Assembly: GCA_020631295.1 (NCBI GenBank)
Contig: JAHDHN010000020.1
Span: 1-19,556, forward strand
Reading direction: 5' to 3'
DNA: 19,556 nt
Source of the DNA: Rickettsiales bacterium
Lineage (GTDB): Bacteria; Pseudomonadota; Alphaproteobacteria; Rickettsiales; UBA8987
The position numbers and the translations under genes are program-made. The notes below the pieces were generated by a model. The model did not search any database and was not told the origin of the DNA. It saw only the letters and a list, made by a program, of their open reading frames with translations. Below are positions 7,816 through 14,840 of this stretch, piece after piece; position 1 is the first letter of the stretch; every line of letters begins with the position of its first letter.

Positions 7816-8820
7816 CTAACCAGTAGTAACTAGGAAGGCTAAGGGTATATTTTTACGTGGGAAGACACGACTCCAGAAATCCGGATTGGCTTCTTCTGGA
7901 TTGGTCGGCGAATTGCCAGCAATGCCACCATTTGCAGTGCGATCAAAACTAAAGCCGCGTGGATGCAGCACATAGTGATGGCGTGTGTAAAGTGTTTCCA
8001 CACCTTCGCCGTTGCCTGCACATTCATCGCGATCAATCACAATGGCATTATCATGGCGTGCCGGTGCATAAGAAAATGCGCCTGTACCAAAGATGTAAGA
8101 GGTGTAATTGCCGCTTCCATCCACAGGCAGATTATCATCCACAATCACGCGCGCGCCCATATAGGTTGCAATATTGCGGTTGGTTTCACTTTCTGGAATG
8201 AAGGTGATGATATTGTTGGTCAACAAATTGTGATACACAACAGAATGCATCACCACCGCAGTCAGTGAGTTGGAACAATCACCCATTGTTGCTAATGCTT
8301 GAATGAAGTTTGCACCATCAAATACAGTGGAACCACCCACGCCATTTACAACAGCGTCAAATGTCATATCCCCGTTATCAACCACCATGTTGTGTGCGGC
8401 AATACCTTCCAGCTGCGCTAATAGATGGCGCTGCGTGGAACGTGCCCACCATTCAGCCGATTGTGAGGTAAATACATCCAACGGGTCACCCGCAGCACAG
8501 GCTTTTACCAAGCTTGCGGCACTCCATTGTTTGGTGCGTGTATGTTTAATTGCACGCTCTTGGCCCATATCTGCTTTGCATGGATCACAAGCTAAAGCAG
8601 GGTCATCCGAAGAGATTTGTGCTTCTTTTGAATCGTCCAAATCGTTCCAATAAGGCAGGATAATATCACAGCCTGATTGTTGCTCTAGCTGCAAACGAAT
8701 TGATTCATCTTCCACTACCACACCGCTATCAAATAGCGCCGAGCAGTTCTTTTTACGTAATAAAAAATGCTCTAGATAAATCTCATTATCTATTGCATCT
8801 GCGAGTTGCGTTAATGCCAT
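7816..8820 (-). CDS. Major capsid protein (probable HK97-like fold)
   Basis: This protein has 334 aa if started at ATG 8820 (MALTQLADAIDNEIYLEHFL...). AAAGGAGACC lies upstream at the spacing seen for the tail tube gene; ATG 8826 is an alternative. The N-terminal helical stretch is followed by long acidic, mixed alpha/beta regions. RNIATYMGARVIVDDNLPV fits the P-domain/A-domain transition of major capsid proteins. Near the C-terminus, HHYVLHPRGFSFD matches the 'H-P-x-G-[FW]' signature seen in many capsid proteins, followed by ANPDFWSRVFPRKNIPLAFL. It lies directly after the scaffold candidate and is the only good capsid candidate. No HK97-type maturation protease is encoded nearby, so a separate scaffold pathway is likely. 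Confidence 0.8.
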   Translation of the reverse strand: MALTQLADAIDNEIYLEHFLLRKKNCSALFDSGVVVEDESIRLQLEQQSGCDIILPYWNDLDDSKEAQISSDDPALACDPCKADMGQERAIKHTRTKQWSAASLVKACAAGDPLDVFTSQSAEWWARSTQRHLLAQLEGIAAHNMVVDNGDMTFDAVVNGVGGSTVFDGANFIQALATMGDCSNSLTAVVMHSVVYHNLLTNNIITFIPESETNRNIATYMGARVIVDDNLPVDGSGNYTSYIFGTGAFSYAPARHDNAIVIDRDECAGNGEGVETLYTRHHYVLHPRGFSFDRTANGGIAGNSPTNPEEANPDFWSRVFPRKNIPLAFLVTTG

Positions 8821-8891
8821 ATACATGGTCTCCTTTGATTGAAAAAATGATGTCTTCCACACGGTATGACGGTGGAGATAATTAATAAGTT

Positions 8892-8920
8892 CCTGAACCT
8901 CCGCTTACGCTACGCTCAGG
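8892..8920. repeat. Small intergenic hairpin upstream of the capsid gene
   Basis: CCTGA (8892-8896) and TCAGG (8916-8920) form a short stem around a GC-rich, repeat-like core containing CGCTTACGCTACGC. Elements of this kind (CCTGAGCGTAGCG...) are commonly dispersed in bacterial intergenic regions. No T-run follows on the minus strand, so it is not a typical terminator. It lies in the capsid gene's leader region. Confidence 0.45.
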
Positions 8921-8972
8921 GTGATGCTTTTTGATGTTACTAATAGTTTCATTTAAGATTTTCTTATTTTGT

Positions 8973-9050
8973 AGCCCTTGCGAAAGCGAGGGCCCAGGGC
9001 GAAACGATAGATAGTGCTTGTTAACCCTGGATCCCGGGTCAAGCCCGGGA
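8973..9050 (+). repeat. Double-hairpin intergenic repeat, copy L (inverted relative to copy R)
   Basis: Two hairpins are joined by a conserved linker. The first (8974-8993) is an 8-bp stem (one T-G wobble) capped by a GAAA tetraloop. The second (8032-type CCCGGG palindrome at 9032-9050) pairs TCCCGGG with CCCGGGA. Positions 8973-8997 are identical (25 nt) to the reverse complement of 10218-10242. Positions 9010-9031 are identical (22 nt) to the reverse complement of 10183-10204. The intervening bases differ. It lies between the scaffold candidate and capsid genes and has no T-run, so it is not a simple terminator. Confidence 0.85.
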
Positions 9051-9080
9051 TTGCAGGAAAAAGTTGTAAAATCATTACAA

Positions 9081-9635
9081 TTACAAACGCTGCTGGCGTT
9101 TTTTCTTTAATTTTGCTTGTTCACTTAGTGATAATGTACTGCTGTCAAACAGTGCCTGAGATGGCACAGCACCTTGCTGTGTGGCCGTGCCCTGTGAGGT
9201 GCCAAATAAATGCGGCGCATCATAACGCAGGCCATAGCTTACCCATTCTTCCACAGAGTCAAATTGTGCAGCAACAAAGGCCATACCCTCTTCTTCTTGG
9301 GTAATATGCGCCTTGGCACGATGCATCACATCCGTCACCGCTTCTTGCATGCCACCTTGGGCCAAAAAAGCTGCCTCCACCTTGCGCTCAATGGATTGCA
9401 GGCTGCTATCTTGCTTCGCCTGCTTCAACAAGCCTGTATAATGCTGTTTTTCTTTACGCTTTTCTTTGCGCAGCAAGGCCATTTGCTGCTGCTGTGTATG
9501 CAGCTGTTCTTCAGCCGCTGCCAAGCGCTTACGCAGCTGGGTCTTCTCACGCTTCAACGCAACGTTAGTACGCTTCAAGCCAGAGACATCCTCCTGTGCA
9601 GGCGCAGCATCGGCATGGTGTTTGTCATGTTTCAT
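9081..9635 (-). CDS. Putative capsid scaffold protein (coiled coil)
   Basis: This protein has 184 aa from ATG 9635; an upstream in-frame TTG at 9680 would overlap the nuclease gene and is less likely. Residues about 17-75 are a long, highly charged coiled coil (REKTQLRKRLAAAEEQL, then ALLRKEKRKEKQHY). A middle helical region follows (VEEWVSYGLRYDAPHLF, about 128-144). The C-terminus is basic (KLKKKRQQRL). This order (coiled coil, then a basic tip) and the position directly before the capsid gene fit scaffolding proteins such as those of P22-like phages, whose basic C-terminus binds coat protein. No strong ribosome binding site is seen. A non-scaffold coiled-coil protein cannot be excluded. 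Confidence 0.65.
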   Translation of the reverse strand: MKHDKHHADAAPAQEDVSGLKRTNVALKREKTQLRKRLAAAEEQLHTQQQQMALLRKEKRKEKQHYTGLLKQAKQDSSLQSIERKVEAAFLAQGGMQEAVTDVMHRAKAHITQEEEGMAFVAAQFDSVEEWVSYGLRYDAPHLFGTSQGTATQQGAVPSQALFDSSTLSLSEQAKLKKKRQQRL

Positions 9636-9657
9636 AGGATATGTAATCGTTGTTGTT

Positions 9658-10053
9658 TTAATAACGGTACGGCAGGACAAGGCCCTGCTCTAATAGATGC
9701 TCAGCCACATTGGTATCATCGGCATACACATCTGCTATCAGGCGAAAATATTTACCACGGCTCACATTATATAATGTCACATGTTTTGCCTGACGTAACA
9801 ACGCTACCAAATGCTGCTTAGCCTGACGGGCTTGGGTACGCATGGCAGCATCCTTGCTACGCATTTCCGCAGCGTCAATGCCACGAATACGCACCGAAAT
9901 GCGCTCCCCCACCAGCGGGTCAAGCGCTGCAATGGTAACACGGAACGTATCCCCGTCATAAATAGAGTGTATTTCATCTACCGCATAAGAGGACGCAAAA
10001 AGCGGGCCAACCATGCTTATACAGCAGATATAAAAAAGAGTGAGTGGCTTCAT
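9658..10053 (-). CDS. Secreted thermonuclease-family nuclease (SNase)
   Basis: This protein has 131 aa from ATG 10053. The N-terminus is a plausible signal peptide (MKPLTLFYICCISMVGPLFA, with cleavage around residue 20-24). The SNase domain shows the calcium-site DGDT (33-36). All three catalytic residues of the staphylococcal enzyme are present: R55 in VRIRGID, E63 in DAAEM and R104 in KYFRLIADVY. It would cleave DNA and/or RNA in the periplasm or outside the cell. A frame extension to a TTG at 10095 would run through the predicted promoter and is rejected. An exported nuclease is odd in a virion-assembly operon. It looks like cargo that could degrade competing DNA, salvage nucleotides or exclude other phages, but that role is speculation. 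Confidence 0.85.
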   Translation of the reverse strand: MKPLTLFYICCISMVGPLFASSYAVDEIHSIYDGDTFRVTIAALDPLVGERISVRIRGIDAAEMRSKDAAMRTQARQAKQHLVALLRQAKHVTLYNVSRGKYFRLIADVYADDTNVAEHLLEQGLVLPYRY

Positions 10054-10066
10054 ATCTGATATGCGA

Positions 10067-10095
10067 AGTTTACAACTTAAAGTTGCATATGTCAA
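10067..10095 (-). promoter_or_regulatory. Predicted sigma-70 promoter for the nuclease gene
   Basis: On the minus strand a perfect -35 box TTGACA (10095 to 10090) is separated by 17 nt from TAAACT (10072 to 10067), which matches the -10 consensus at 4 of 6 positions. The nuclease ATG begins 13 nt after the -10 box, so the mRNA would have a very short or nearly absent leader, in line with the lack of a clear ribosome binding site. It would give the nuclease and scaffold genes transcription independent of the upstream packaging genes. Confidence 0.6.
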
Positions 10096-10152
10096 CCACT
10101 AAAATGAAGAAAGATGTATATTATAATGCCTTCAATTAACTTTTTCTTGTAT

Positions 10153-10242
10153 CCCCGGGCAAGCGTAAGCGCAGACCCGGGGTCCAGGGTTAACAAGCAC
10201 TATCTTTCCTTGTGGCTCTGGGCCCTCGCTTTCGCAAGGGCT
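10153..10242 (-). repeat. Double-hairpin intergenic repeat, copy R (inverted relative to copy L)
   Basis: This is the reverse-oriented partner of the repeat at 8973-9050. The GAAA-capped hairpin is at 10222-10241 and the conserved linker at 10183-10204. The CCCGGG-type palindrome at 10153-10182 has CCCCGGG and CCCGGGG arms and a longer loop containing its own GCG/CGC stem. The linker and tetraloop hairpin are identical in both copies while the CCCGGG loop differs. The gap of roughly 180 bases between the AlkB-like and nuclease genes holds mainly this element plus the nuclease promoter. Confidence 0.85.
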
Positions 10243-10280
10243 TCAATACAGGAAGTTCTTAAATGAGATAACTATATACC

Positions 10281-10874
10281 TTATACCACACGCCGGAAGG
10301 TAACCGATATACGCTCACCTCGAGCCAGGCGGGTGCCGCCTATCTTATCTGACTTGCGCGCTGCGATGCCATGCTGCCAGCGATAGCGTGCTTCATCTGC
10401 AAGGCGCACAATGCTGCGCGGCTGCAAATACAGAGACTGGGCAGGAGTCTTTGTACCTGGCGGTGGTGTAAATGCCATTTCTACCGCTGTGCCTAGACTG
10501 AGAGACACAATTTCTGGGCCAAAATTATTCGGCTGATCAATATGTGCAGCAATGCCCTGCCCAGGTACATAGGCATTAATAATCACCTGATTGGCGCATT
10601 GTGCCATATGCCCTTTTTCTTGCAATGTTATCGCCAGTGCCAAAAGCGGCTGCGGCAACTTCCCTATATAATTTGCAGGCGAAACCGCACGCGATTTATA
10701 ATCATAATAATAACCATAATGCTGGACCTTGCGCGCCAATGCATCGGACCACTCTTGCGCATGAATCCAGGCCAACAACGCCGCCTCTTCATCTCTTGTG
10801 ATATAGTCTTCCACATAGGATAACCCTGGCACAGACAAGGCAGCATTCGTTTCAGGAAACAGTGTAGATTGCAT
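10281..10874 (-). CDS. AlkB-family 2-oxoglutarate/Fe(II) dioxygenase (ALKBH8-like motif spacing)
   Basis: This 197-aa protein starts at ATG 10874, overlapping the previous stop by one base (TAATG). The double-stranded beta-helix iron ligands are H111 and D113 (in AHIDQPNNFGPEI) and H168 (RYRWQHGI). R188 and R194 (RGERISVTFR) match the 2-oxoglutarate-binding arginines. The family oxidatively removes alkyl groups from nucleic acid bases, or hydroxylates tRNA wobble uridine side chains. The stretches NQVIINAYVPGQGIAAHID, EIVSLSLG and RYRWQHGIAARK are, from memory, closer to human ALKBH8 than to E. coli AlkB. An RNA substrate is therefore plausible. It could be DNA or RNA repair against host damage, or a partner of the adjacent methyltransferase-like protein. 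Confidence 0.9.
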   Translation of the reverse strand: MQSTLFPETNAALSVPGLSYVEDYITRDEEAALLAWIHAQEWSDALARKVQHYGYYYDYKSRAVSPANYIGKLPQPLLALAITLQEKGHMAQCANQVIINAYVPGQGIAAHIDQPNNFGPEIVSLSLGTAVEMAFTPPPGTKTPAQSLYLQPRSIVRLADEARYRWQHGIAARKSDKIGGTRLARGERISVTFRRVV

Positions 10875-11497
10875 TATTGCCTCTTAAACACCAAGCTCTT
10901 AAATTTTTGATATTTTTTCAATGCACTATCCTGGTCATTTGTATTTATATGATTATAGCCAGGAAAACTCTTAGGCTCAAATGAATAACAATTTACTATC
11001 TTTGTTTTTGTTTTCTCAGCTGCTCTTTCAAATTGAAACATACCATCGTAATAGGGTGTATCAACGCTAGAAATAATGACTCTACCTTTTTCATCAATCA
11101 ATTCTGTAGCTTCTTGTAAGAAATGCCTAATTAAATAGTGGTTTGTAGATTTCCCGTATTTTGTATTTCGCTTTCCTGTATGAGGAAACTGAAAAACTAT
11201 TGTATTAACAAAACCAATATTTCTTTCAGAAAAATAACTTCTCAATTTATTTGCATCCACCCCATGGAGCACCTTAACTCCTTCGCGTAATAAAAATTTT
11301 GCATTTTTATGAGCTTCTACAGAAAGTTCTTCCTTTGCTTCAAATGTAGTAGCAAACATTTGCTTAATACCAGAATTGAAATTACTAAGAAGCGATTTTG
11401 AGAAACTTAGATTTCCTTCTCCAACTAGAATAACATTACCCAAATTTTTCCATATGGGAGCTGTAAAATCGTTCTTTCTGACAGCAGAACTATACAT
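10874..11497 (-). CDS. BMT5-like (DUF2431) putative RNA uridine methyltransferase
   Basis: This 207-aa protein starts at ATG 11497 after GGGG, 10 bases past the portal stop. It has the complete BMT5-like signature: LVGEGNLSFSKSLL (24-37, SAM-binding loop), HGVDANKL (78-85), VFQFPHTGKRN (101-111) and FPGYNHINT (178-186). Fungal Bmt5 methylates N3 of a uridine in 25S rRNA; the bacterial and phage relatives are little studied, so the substrate here is unknown. Two hand-counted lines give about 28-35% G+C, against about 45-60% in neighbouring genes, suggesting recent acquisition. Its stop overlaps the AlkB start (TAATG), so the two are translationally coupled. It separates the portal from the scaffold/capsid genes, a place usually held by head-morphogenesis genes. 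Confidence 0.85.
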   Translation of the reverse strand: MYSSAVRKNDFTAPIWKNLGNVILVGEGNLSFSKSLLSNFNSGIKQMFATTFEAKEELSVEAHKNAKFLLREGVKVLHGVDANKLRSYFSERNIGFVNTIVFQFPHTGKRNTKYGKSTNHYLIRHFLQEATELIDEKGRVIISSVDTPYYDGMFQFERAAEKTKTKIVNCYSFEPKSFPGYNHINTNDQDSALKKYQKFKSLVFKRQ

Positions 11498-11506
11498 AAA
11501 GCACCC

Positions 11507-12919
11507 CTATAACAACTCACCGCGTTCCAGGTGCTTGTCTAATACCTCTTTATCGAAAGCGCCGGCCTGCCAGGCGGCCACCAGCTCGTTTAGTGCTTGC
11601 GGAGAAAGCGGTGTGTCGAAAAATTGGGTATTAAGCGACAGTGAAATCTCTTGTTCGGGCAGATACATCCAGCCTGATGCCATACGCAGTAGCTGCTCAA
11701 TAGCAGCCGACACATTGCGGGCAATGCCGGCCAGCACGCTAGTCTCCCCGCCTTGCTGCAAGCGCTCTGTTTCTGCGGCAATATTATTCTGTCCTGGATC
11801 TCGTAAAATACGCGCGCCAAGTGCGGCCATTTCGTCACGCAGATCTTGCAATTCCAGGCGTTGTTCAGCCAAGCCACTACCAGATATTTCTGCAAAGCCC
11901 ACGCTGGCACCCTCTGGCAACAACAACATGCGGCTGGAACCAATATGCACCGTATATTCCGCCTGCTTATCTGCCGGGCAGGCACAGCCATAAAAATCAT
12001 GGCCTGTGTCGTAAATCTTATCCCCGCCAGCAATATAAGGCGTGGGTTGCGCAGTGAGATACAGCGCCTGACGGCGATCTGCCGACGTGTGGTAAAAATG
12101 CAAATTCGCGGCAGCCAAACCATATAGCACCGGTTTTTCAATATCAATCGACAGGCCATTAGCCGACACAAACACTGCCGGAATAGCATTCAGCGTTTTG
12201 CCAGCAATCAGCGGCGTGATTTCTTGGGTGGCCTGCCAGCCTTTTTGTGAGTCTTTATCATAATGCACCACATGATACTCGCCTGCCTCATTTAGGCTAT
12301 AGACCGTGCGGCGCAAGCTAGTGTCGTGAGAGAAGCTATCGCTGCTCTCCAATGCTGTTTCAATCACCAACAGGGTCAAGCGCCCTTTGCTGTCTGTCTT
12401 CCAATTGACAATTTGCTCTGGCTGATAGCGCAGAATGATCGGATGGTTGCGCTCCTCACACCAATCCAGCAGCAATAGCTGCCTGCCAACCACGGCAATA
12501 TCACGCACCAGCGCTCGCAACATAGCCTCAAACGGCAGGGTGGATGCGTCCATTTGGTCGAGTATCTCTTTCATGCGCTCTGGCAATTGTGCGGTGTAGG
12601 ATTTGCGGAAAATACGGCCACAATACCCATCTACAGTGCGTGAAAGTACATCCGGGAAACGTGCACGGGCCAAATAATTTTCATATTCCGCACGGCTTTG
12701 CCCGCATGGCTTGGGTAAATAATATTCTCCCATACGTTTGATGCTGTCTTCTCCAGCATAGACATCGCGCATCATGCGCCATATGAGCTGCTTTTCTTGA
12801 TAGGTGGGGTGGTTGATTTCCACCCCATTCGCGGTGCCTGTGCGTGCCGCCTTATGCGGCAGAAGCTGTTGCATCCGCGCTACTATATAATTGGAAATCA
12901 TGGGTGTGTCTGAGTGCAT
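11507..12919 (-). CDS. Portal protein (DUF4055-type)
   Basis: This 470-aa protein starts at ATG 12919, overlapping the terminase stop by one base (TAATG). The N-terminal part has the DUF4055 pattern: a WRMMRDVYAGEDSIKRMGEY stretch (about 47-66) followed by YLPKPCGQSRAEYENYLARA (about 67-86) and SRTVDGYCGRIF (about 93-104). A central beta-rich wing region follows. The helical stretch EISGSGLAEQRLELQDLRDEM with AETERLQQGGETSVL (about 345-395) resembles the portal stem and crown. The portal ring occupies one capsid vertex, is the DNA gate and docks the terminase. The order terminase-portal is standard. Size is normal for the family. Confidence 0.85.
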   Translation of the reverse strand: MHSDTPMISNYIVARMQQLLPHKAARTGTANGVEINHPTYQEKQLIWRMMRDVYAGEDSIKRMGEYYLPKPCGQSRAEYENYLARARFPDVLSRTVDGYCGRIFRKSYTAQLPERMKEILDQMDASTLPFEAMLRALVRDIAVVGRQLLLLDWCEERNHPIILRYQPEQIVNWKTDSKGRLTLLVIETALESSDSFSHDTSLRRTVYSLNEAGEYHVVHYDKDSQKGWQATQEITPLIAGKTLNAIPAVFVSANGLSIDIEKPVLYGLAAANLHFYHTSADRRQALYLTAQPTPYIAGGDKIYDTGHDFYGCACPADKQAEYTVHIGSSRMLLLPEGASVGFAEISGSGLAEQRLELQDLRDEMAALGARILRDPGQNNIAAETERLQQGGETSVLAGIARNVSAAIEQLLRMASGWMYLPEQEISLSLNTQFFDTPLSPQALNELVAAWQAGAFDKEVLDKHLERGELL

Positions 12920-14382
12920 TAATACATTCCTTTTAGGGTAATAGTGGGCATGGCCCGCTTGGTGGGCTGCAAGAAAAAATGATGCAGCGCATCGACCATT
13001 GCATCCACCTGGTCATCATGTTCGGCTTTGGGAAACTGCGTGGCCTCATGCAGCAAATCCTGCAGCCATGGCTTATGTTTGGGCAGGCATACGAGCCCCG
13101 TGGACACAATATGCTGAATGTCCAATGCCCGTTTTAATTTGCTGCCCTCTGCGCGGGTGCGCGGAATGGCTTTTACTGGCACATGGTGCTGATGCCGCAA
13201 GGCTTGCAGCAAGGATGTGCCTGCCACCTTATCCTCCACAGCAAAATAGCGCAGCGGACAAAGCTTTAATTGCTGACAACGCTGCCAAAATTCCAGCGCT
13301 TGTGCCTCTAGCTCTGGCCATTCCCAACGGCCGCGCACCTGTTCTAGCAAATAGGCCTTGCCGTCTTCTCCCATGCCCCAACATTGCAACACAGAATAAT
13401 CTGCATGGCGGCCCGTTTTCATGGCCGTATCAGCAAAAATAGCAGCATATTGCAGGGCCGGTGGGCTGTCATATCGCTGCCACCAACTTGGGTCGAATAT
13501 CTCTGCCTCCAGTGAAATAGGCTTTTGTTGATATTGCCCATAAAACAAGGAGGGCGAAGTTTTGCGCATGGAGCGCAGCTGCGCAAGCGGCTCTTTTTCT
13601 TCCCAGTAGGATATTTCTTTGCGGCTGCCTTTTTGCCGCGTGATCGCCGGAATACACACATGGTGAAACGGCATGTCCAGGCCACCGTCCAAAATAAATT
13701 GGCTCACATCCTGCTCGTGCAAACGCTGCATGATCACAATCATCGGCGTATGCTCCGCTGCTTTTCGGGTTTTTACCGTATGCAGCAATTTGCGCGTGGC
13801 GGCCTCTCGCTTTACATTACTCAGCACATCATCCGGCTTTTGCGGATCATCAATAATGATGGCGCCGGAAAAACCTTCTTCCAAGCGGCCCGCTCGGAAG
13901 CCAGTAATTTGCCCGCCCAGTGAGGTGGCATATAGCCCTCCTTCACTGCCACCCTCAGTACTTGTTACGGCCCAATGATGCTTTGCGGCACGGTCTGCCT
14001 TGAAATGCAGCGGAAAATATTCCTGATAGGCAGTGCTCTGCAGCAGCTCACGGATTTTGGCAGCATTTAGCGTGGCCAATTCCTCGCTGGCGCTGATATG
14101 CAAAAAGCGCGCTGCTGGGTTGATGGCCAAACTATGAGCAATAAACTGAATGACGGCCAATTCAGTTTTTCCTGCACCAGGTGGCACATTAATCAGCAGG
14201 TTTTTATGTGTACCATTGCGCAACGCGGCCAAAGCATTGGCAATAATCCTGTGATGTGGTTGGAGCAAAAACCGTTGCCCCTCACGCTGCTGAAAGAAAT
14301 AGCGCACGAAATAGAGAAAATCCTGCTGCAGCTTATATTGCCGCATACGGGCAAGCTGTATGGTATCTAGGTTTTCTAACAC
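12919..14382 (-). CDS. Terminase large subunit (packaging ATPase and nuclease)
   Basis: This 487-aa protein starts at GTG 14382, with the upstream gene overlapping by 7 bases. The N-terminal ATPase has Walker A PPGAGKT (67-73), Walker B AIIIDDP (174-180) and a coupling stretch IVIMQRLHEQDV (215-226). The C-terminal RNase H-like nuclease has acidic residues at D318 (AAIFADTAMKTGRHADYSV), E383 (FAVEDKVAGTS) and D456/D457 (HDDQVDAMVDAL). It cuts the phage concatemer and pumps DNA through the portal. All key motifs are intact, so it is likely functional. It fits the Terminase_6 type. Confidence 0.95.
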   Translation of the reverse strand: MLENLDTIQLARMRQYKLQQDFLYFVRYFFQQREGQRFLLQPHHRIIANALAALRNGTHKNLLINVPPGAGKTELAVIQFIAHSLAINPAARFLHISASEELATLNAAKIRELLQSTAYQEYFPLHFKADRAAKHHWAVTSTEGGSEGGLYATSLGGQITGFRAGRLEEGFSGAIIIDDPQKPDDVLSNVKREAATRKLLHTVKTRKAAEHTPMIVIMQRLHEQDVSQFILDGGLDMPFHHVCIPAITRQKGSRKEISYWEEKEPLAQLRSMRKTSPSLFYGQYQQKPISLEAEIFDPSWWQRYDSPPALQYAAIFADTAMKTGRHADYSVLQCWGMGEDGKAYLLEQVRGRWEWPELEAQALEFWQRCQQLKLCPLRYFAVEDKVAGTSLLQALRHQHHVPVKAIPRTRAEGSKLKRALDIQHIVSTGLVCLPKHKPWLQDLLHEATQFPKAEHDDQVDAMVDALHHFFLQPTKRAMPTITLKGMY

Positions 14383-14609
14383 GACTCTTCTAACAACGCA
14401 TCATAGGCGCGCAGCTCTTCTTCCGAGAGCGGCGGGATATCTATGCTACGCGCTTCTGCAGCTTTTGCAGCAGGCGCATACATATCCATCAACTTAAACT
14501 GCGATTCCAATGCCTGGCGTGCTGCGGTGAAATTATTTTCCTCCATGGCACGCTGGTAAATCTCGTCTAATTTATGTTTTTGGTCGGTGAGACTGTAGCT
14601 TTCGCTCAT
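14376..14609 (-). CDS. Small helical protein, terminase small-subunit position
   Basis: This protein has 77 aa from ATG 14609, chosen because GAGGAG precedes it by three bases; the frame also runs upstream to 14645 without such a signal. It is almost wholly helical (TDQKHKLDEIYQRAMEENNF, then TAARQALESQFKLMDMYAP), followed by an acidic C-terminus (PPLSEEELRAYDALLEESC). This resembles the oligomerisation part of small terminases rather than their DNA-binding HTH, which is absent. Position immediately before the large terminase, with an overlapping stop, supports a small terminase or its fragment. Confidence 0.5.
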   Translation of the reverse strand: MSESYSLTDQKHKLDEIYQRAMEENNFTAARQALESQFKLMDMYAPAAKAAEARSIDIPPLSEEELRAYDALLEESC

Positions 14610-14772
14610 AGACTCCTCGCTTGGATGGGCTAGATTCTGTAGCATCGCTCGGGGATGCGGAGGATGAGGTAATATAGCGCTGATACGCGCCTTGTGCGGC
14701 GTATTTCATCCCGCTCAGGACATGCCCTTTGCGAAAGGATGCACGCGCACGCTTACATGCGGAACATGGCAT
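14572..14772 (-). CDS. Small CxxC protein at the head of the packaging operon
   Basis: This is a 66-aa protein starting at ATG 14772. Only a weak GAAAG precedes it by 8 nt. It begins MPCSACKRARASFRKGHV, with a single CxxC and a basic N-terminus. The C-terminal third is serine/basic and overlaps the next gene by 38 bases. No family is recognised. Phage packaging operons often begin with small uncharacterised genes, but the weak ribosome binding site and overlap leave real doubt. Confidence 0.4.
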   Translation of the reverse strand: MPCSACKRARASFRKGHVLSGMKYAAQGAYQRYITSSSASPSDATESSPSKRGVYERKLQSHRPKT

Positions 14773-14824
14773 AATAATACTTTCAGTAATGAATGGAAGC
14801 GCCCAAAGGAAAAGGAATGGCTAA

Positions 14825-14830
14825 TTTATA
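14825..14830 (-). promoter_or_regulatory. Candidate -10 box for the phage operon
   Basis: On the minus strand the sequence TATAAA lies about 53 bases before the 66-aa gene. An upstream -35 at 18-nt spacing (AGGAAA) matches TTGACA at only 3 of 6 positions, and it falls within the outer arm of the adjacent inverted-repeat element. This is only a candidate; a phage activator could substitute for a good -35. Confidence 0.3.
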
Positions 14831-14840
14831 GCGATTCTAC

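Noticed and set aside
8973..9050. Intrinsic terminator in repeat copy L
   Set aside because: The hairpins are strong but no T-run follows on either strand, and the same structure recurs as an inverted copy at 10153-10242, so a repeat element explains it better.
9210..9821. 203-codon open frame on the + strand
   Set aside because: It is antisense to the scaffold candidate and nuclease, whose motifs and operon position are convincing. The translated + product has no recognisable feature.
8892..10242. CRISPR array
   Set aside because: Only two inverted copies of a palindromic repeat are present, without regular spacing, spacers or cas genes.
11376..11993. 205-codon open frame on the + strand
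   Set aside because: It lies antisense to the portal and BMT5-like genes, spans their boundary and shows no domain pattern.
11507..14382. Gene transfer agent of the Rhodobacter type
   Set aside because: The portal is DUF4055-type, no HK97-like protease is next to the capsid gene and the cargo genes are not those of RcGTA. A different GTA-like element is not excluded.
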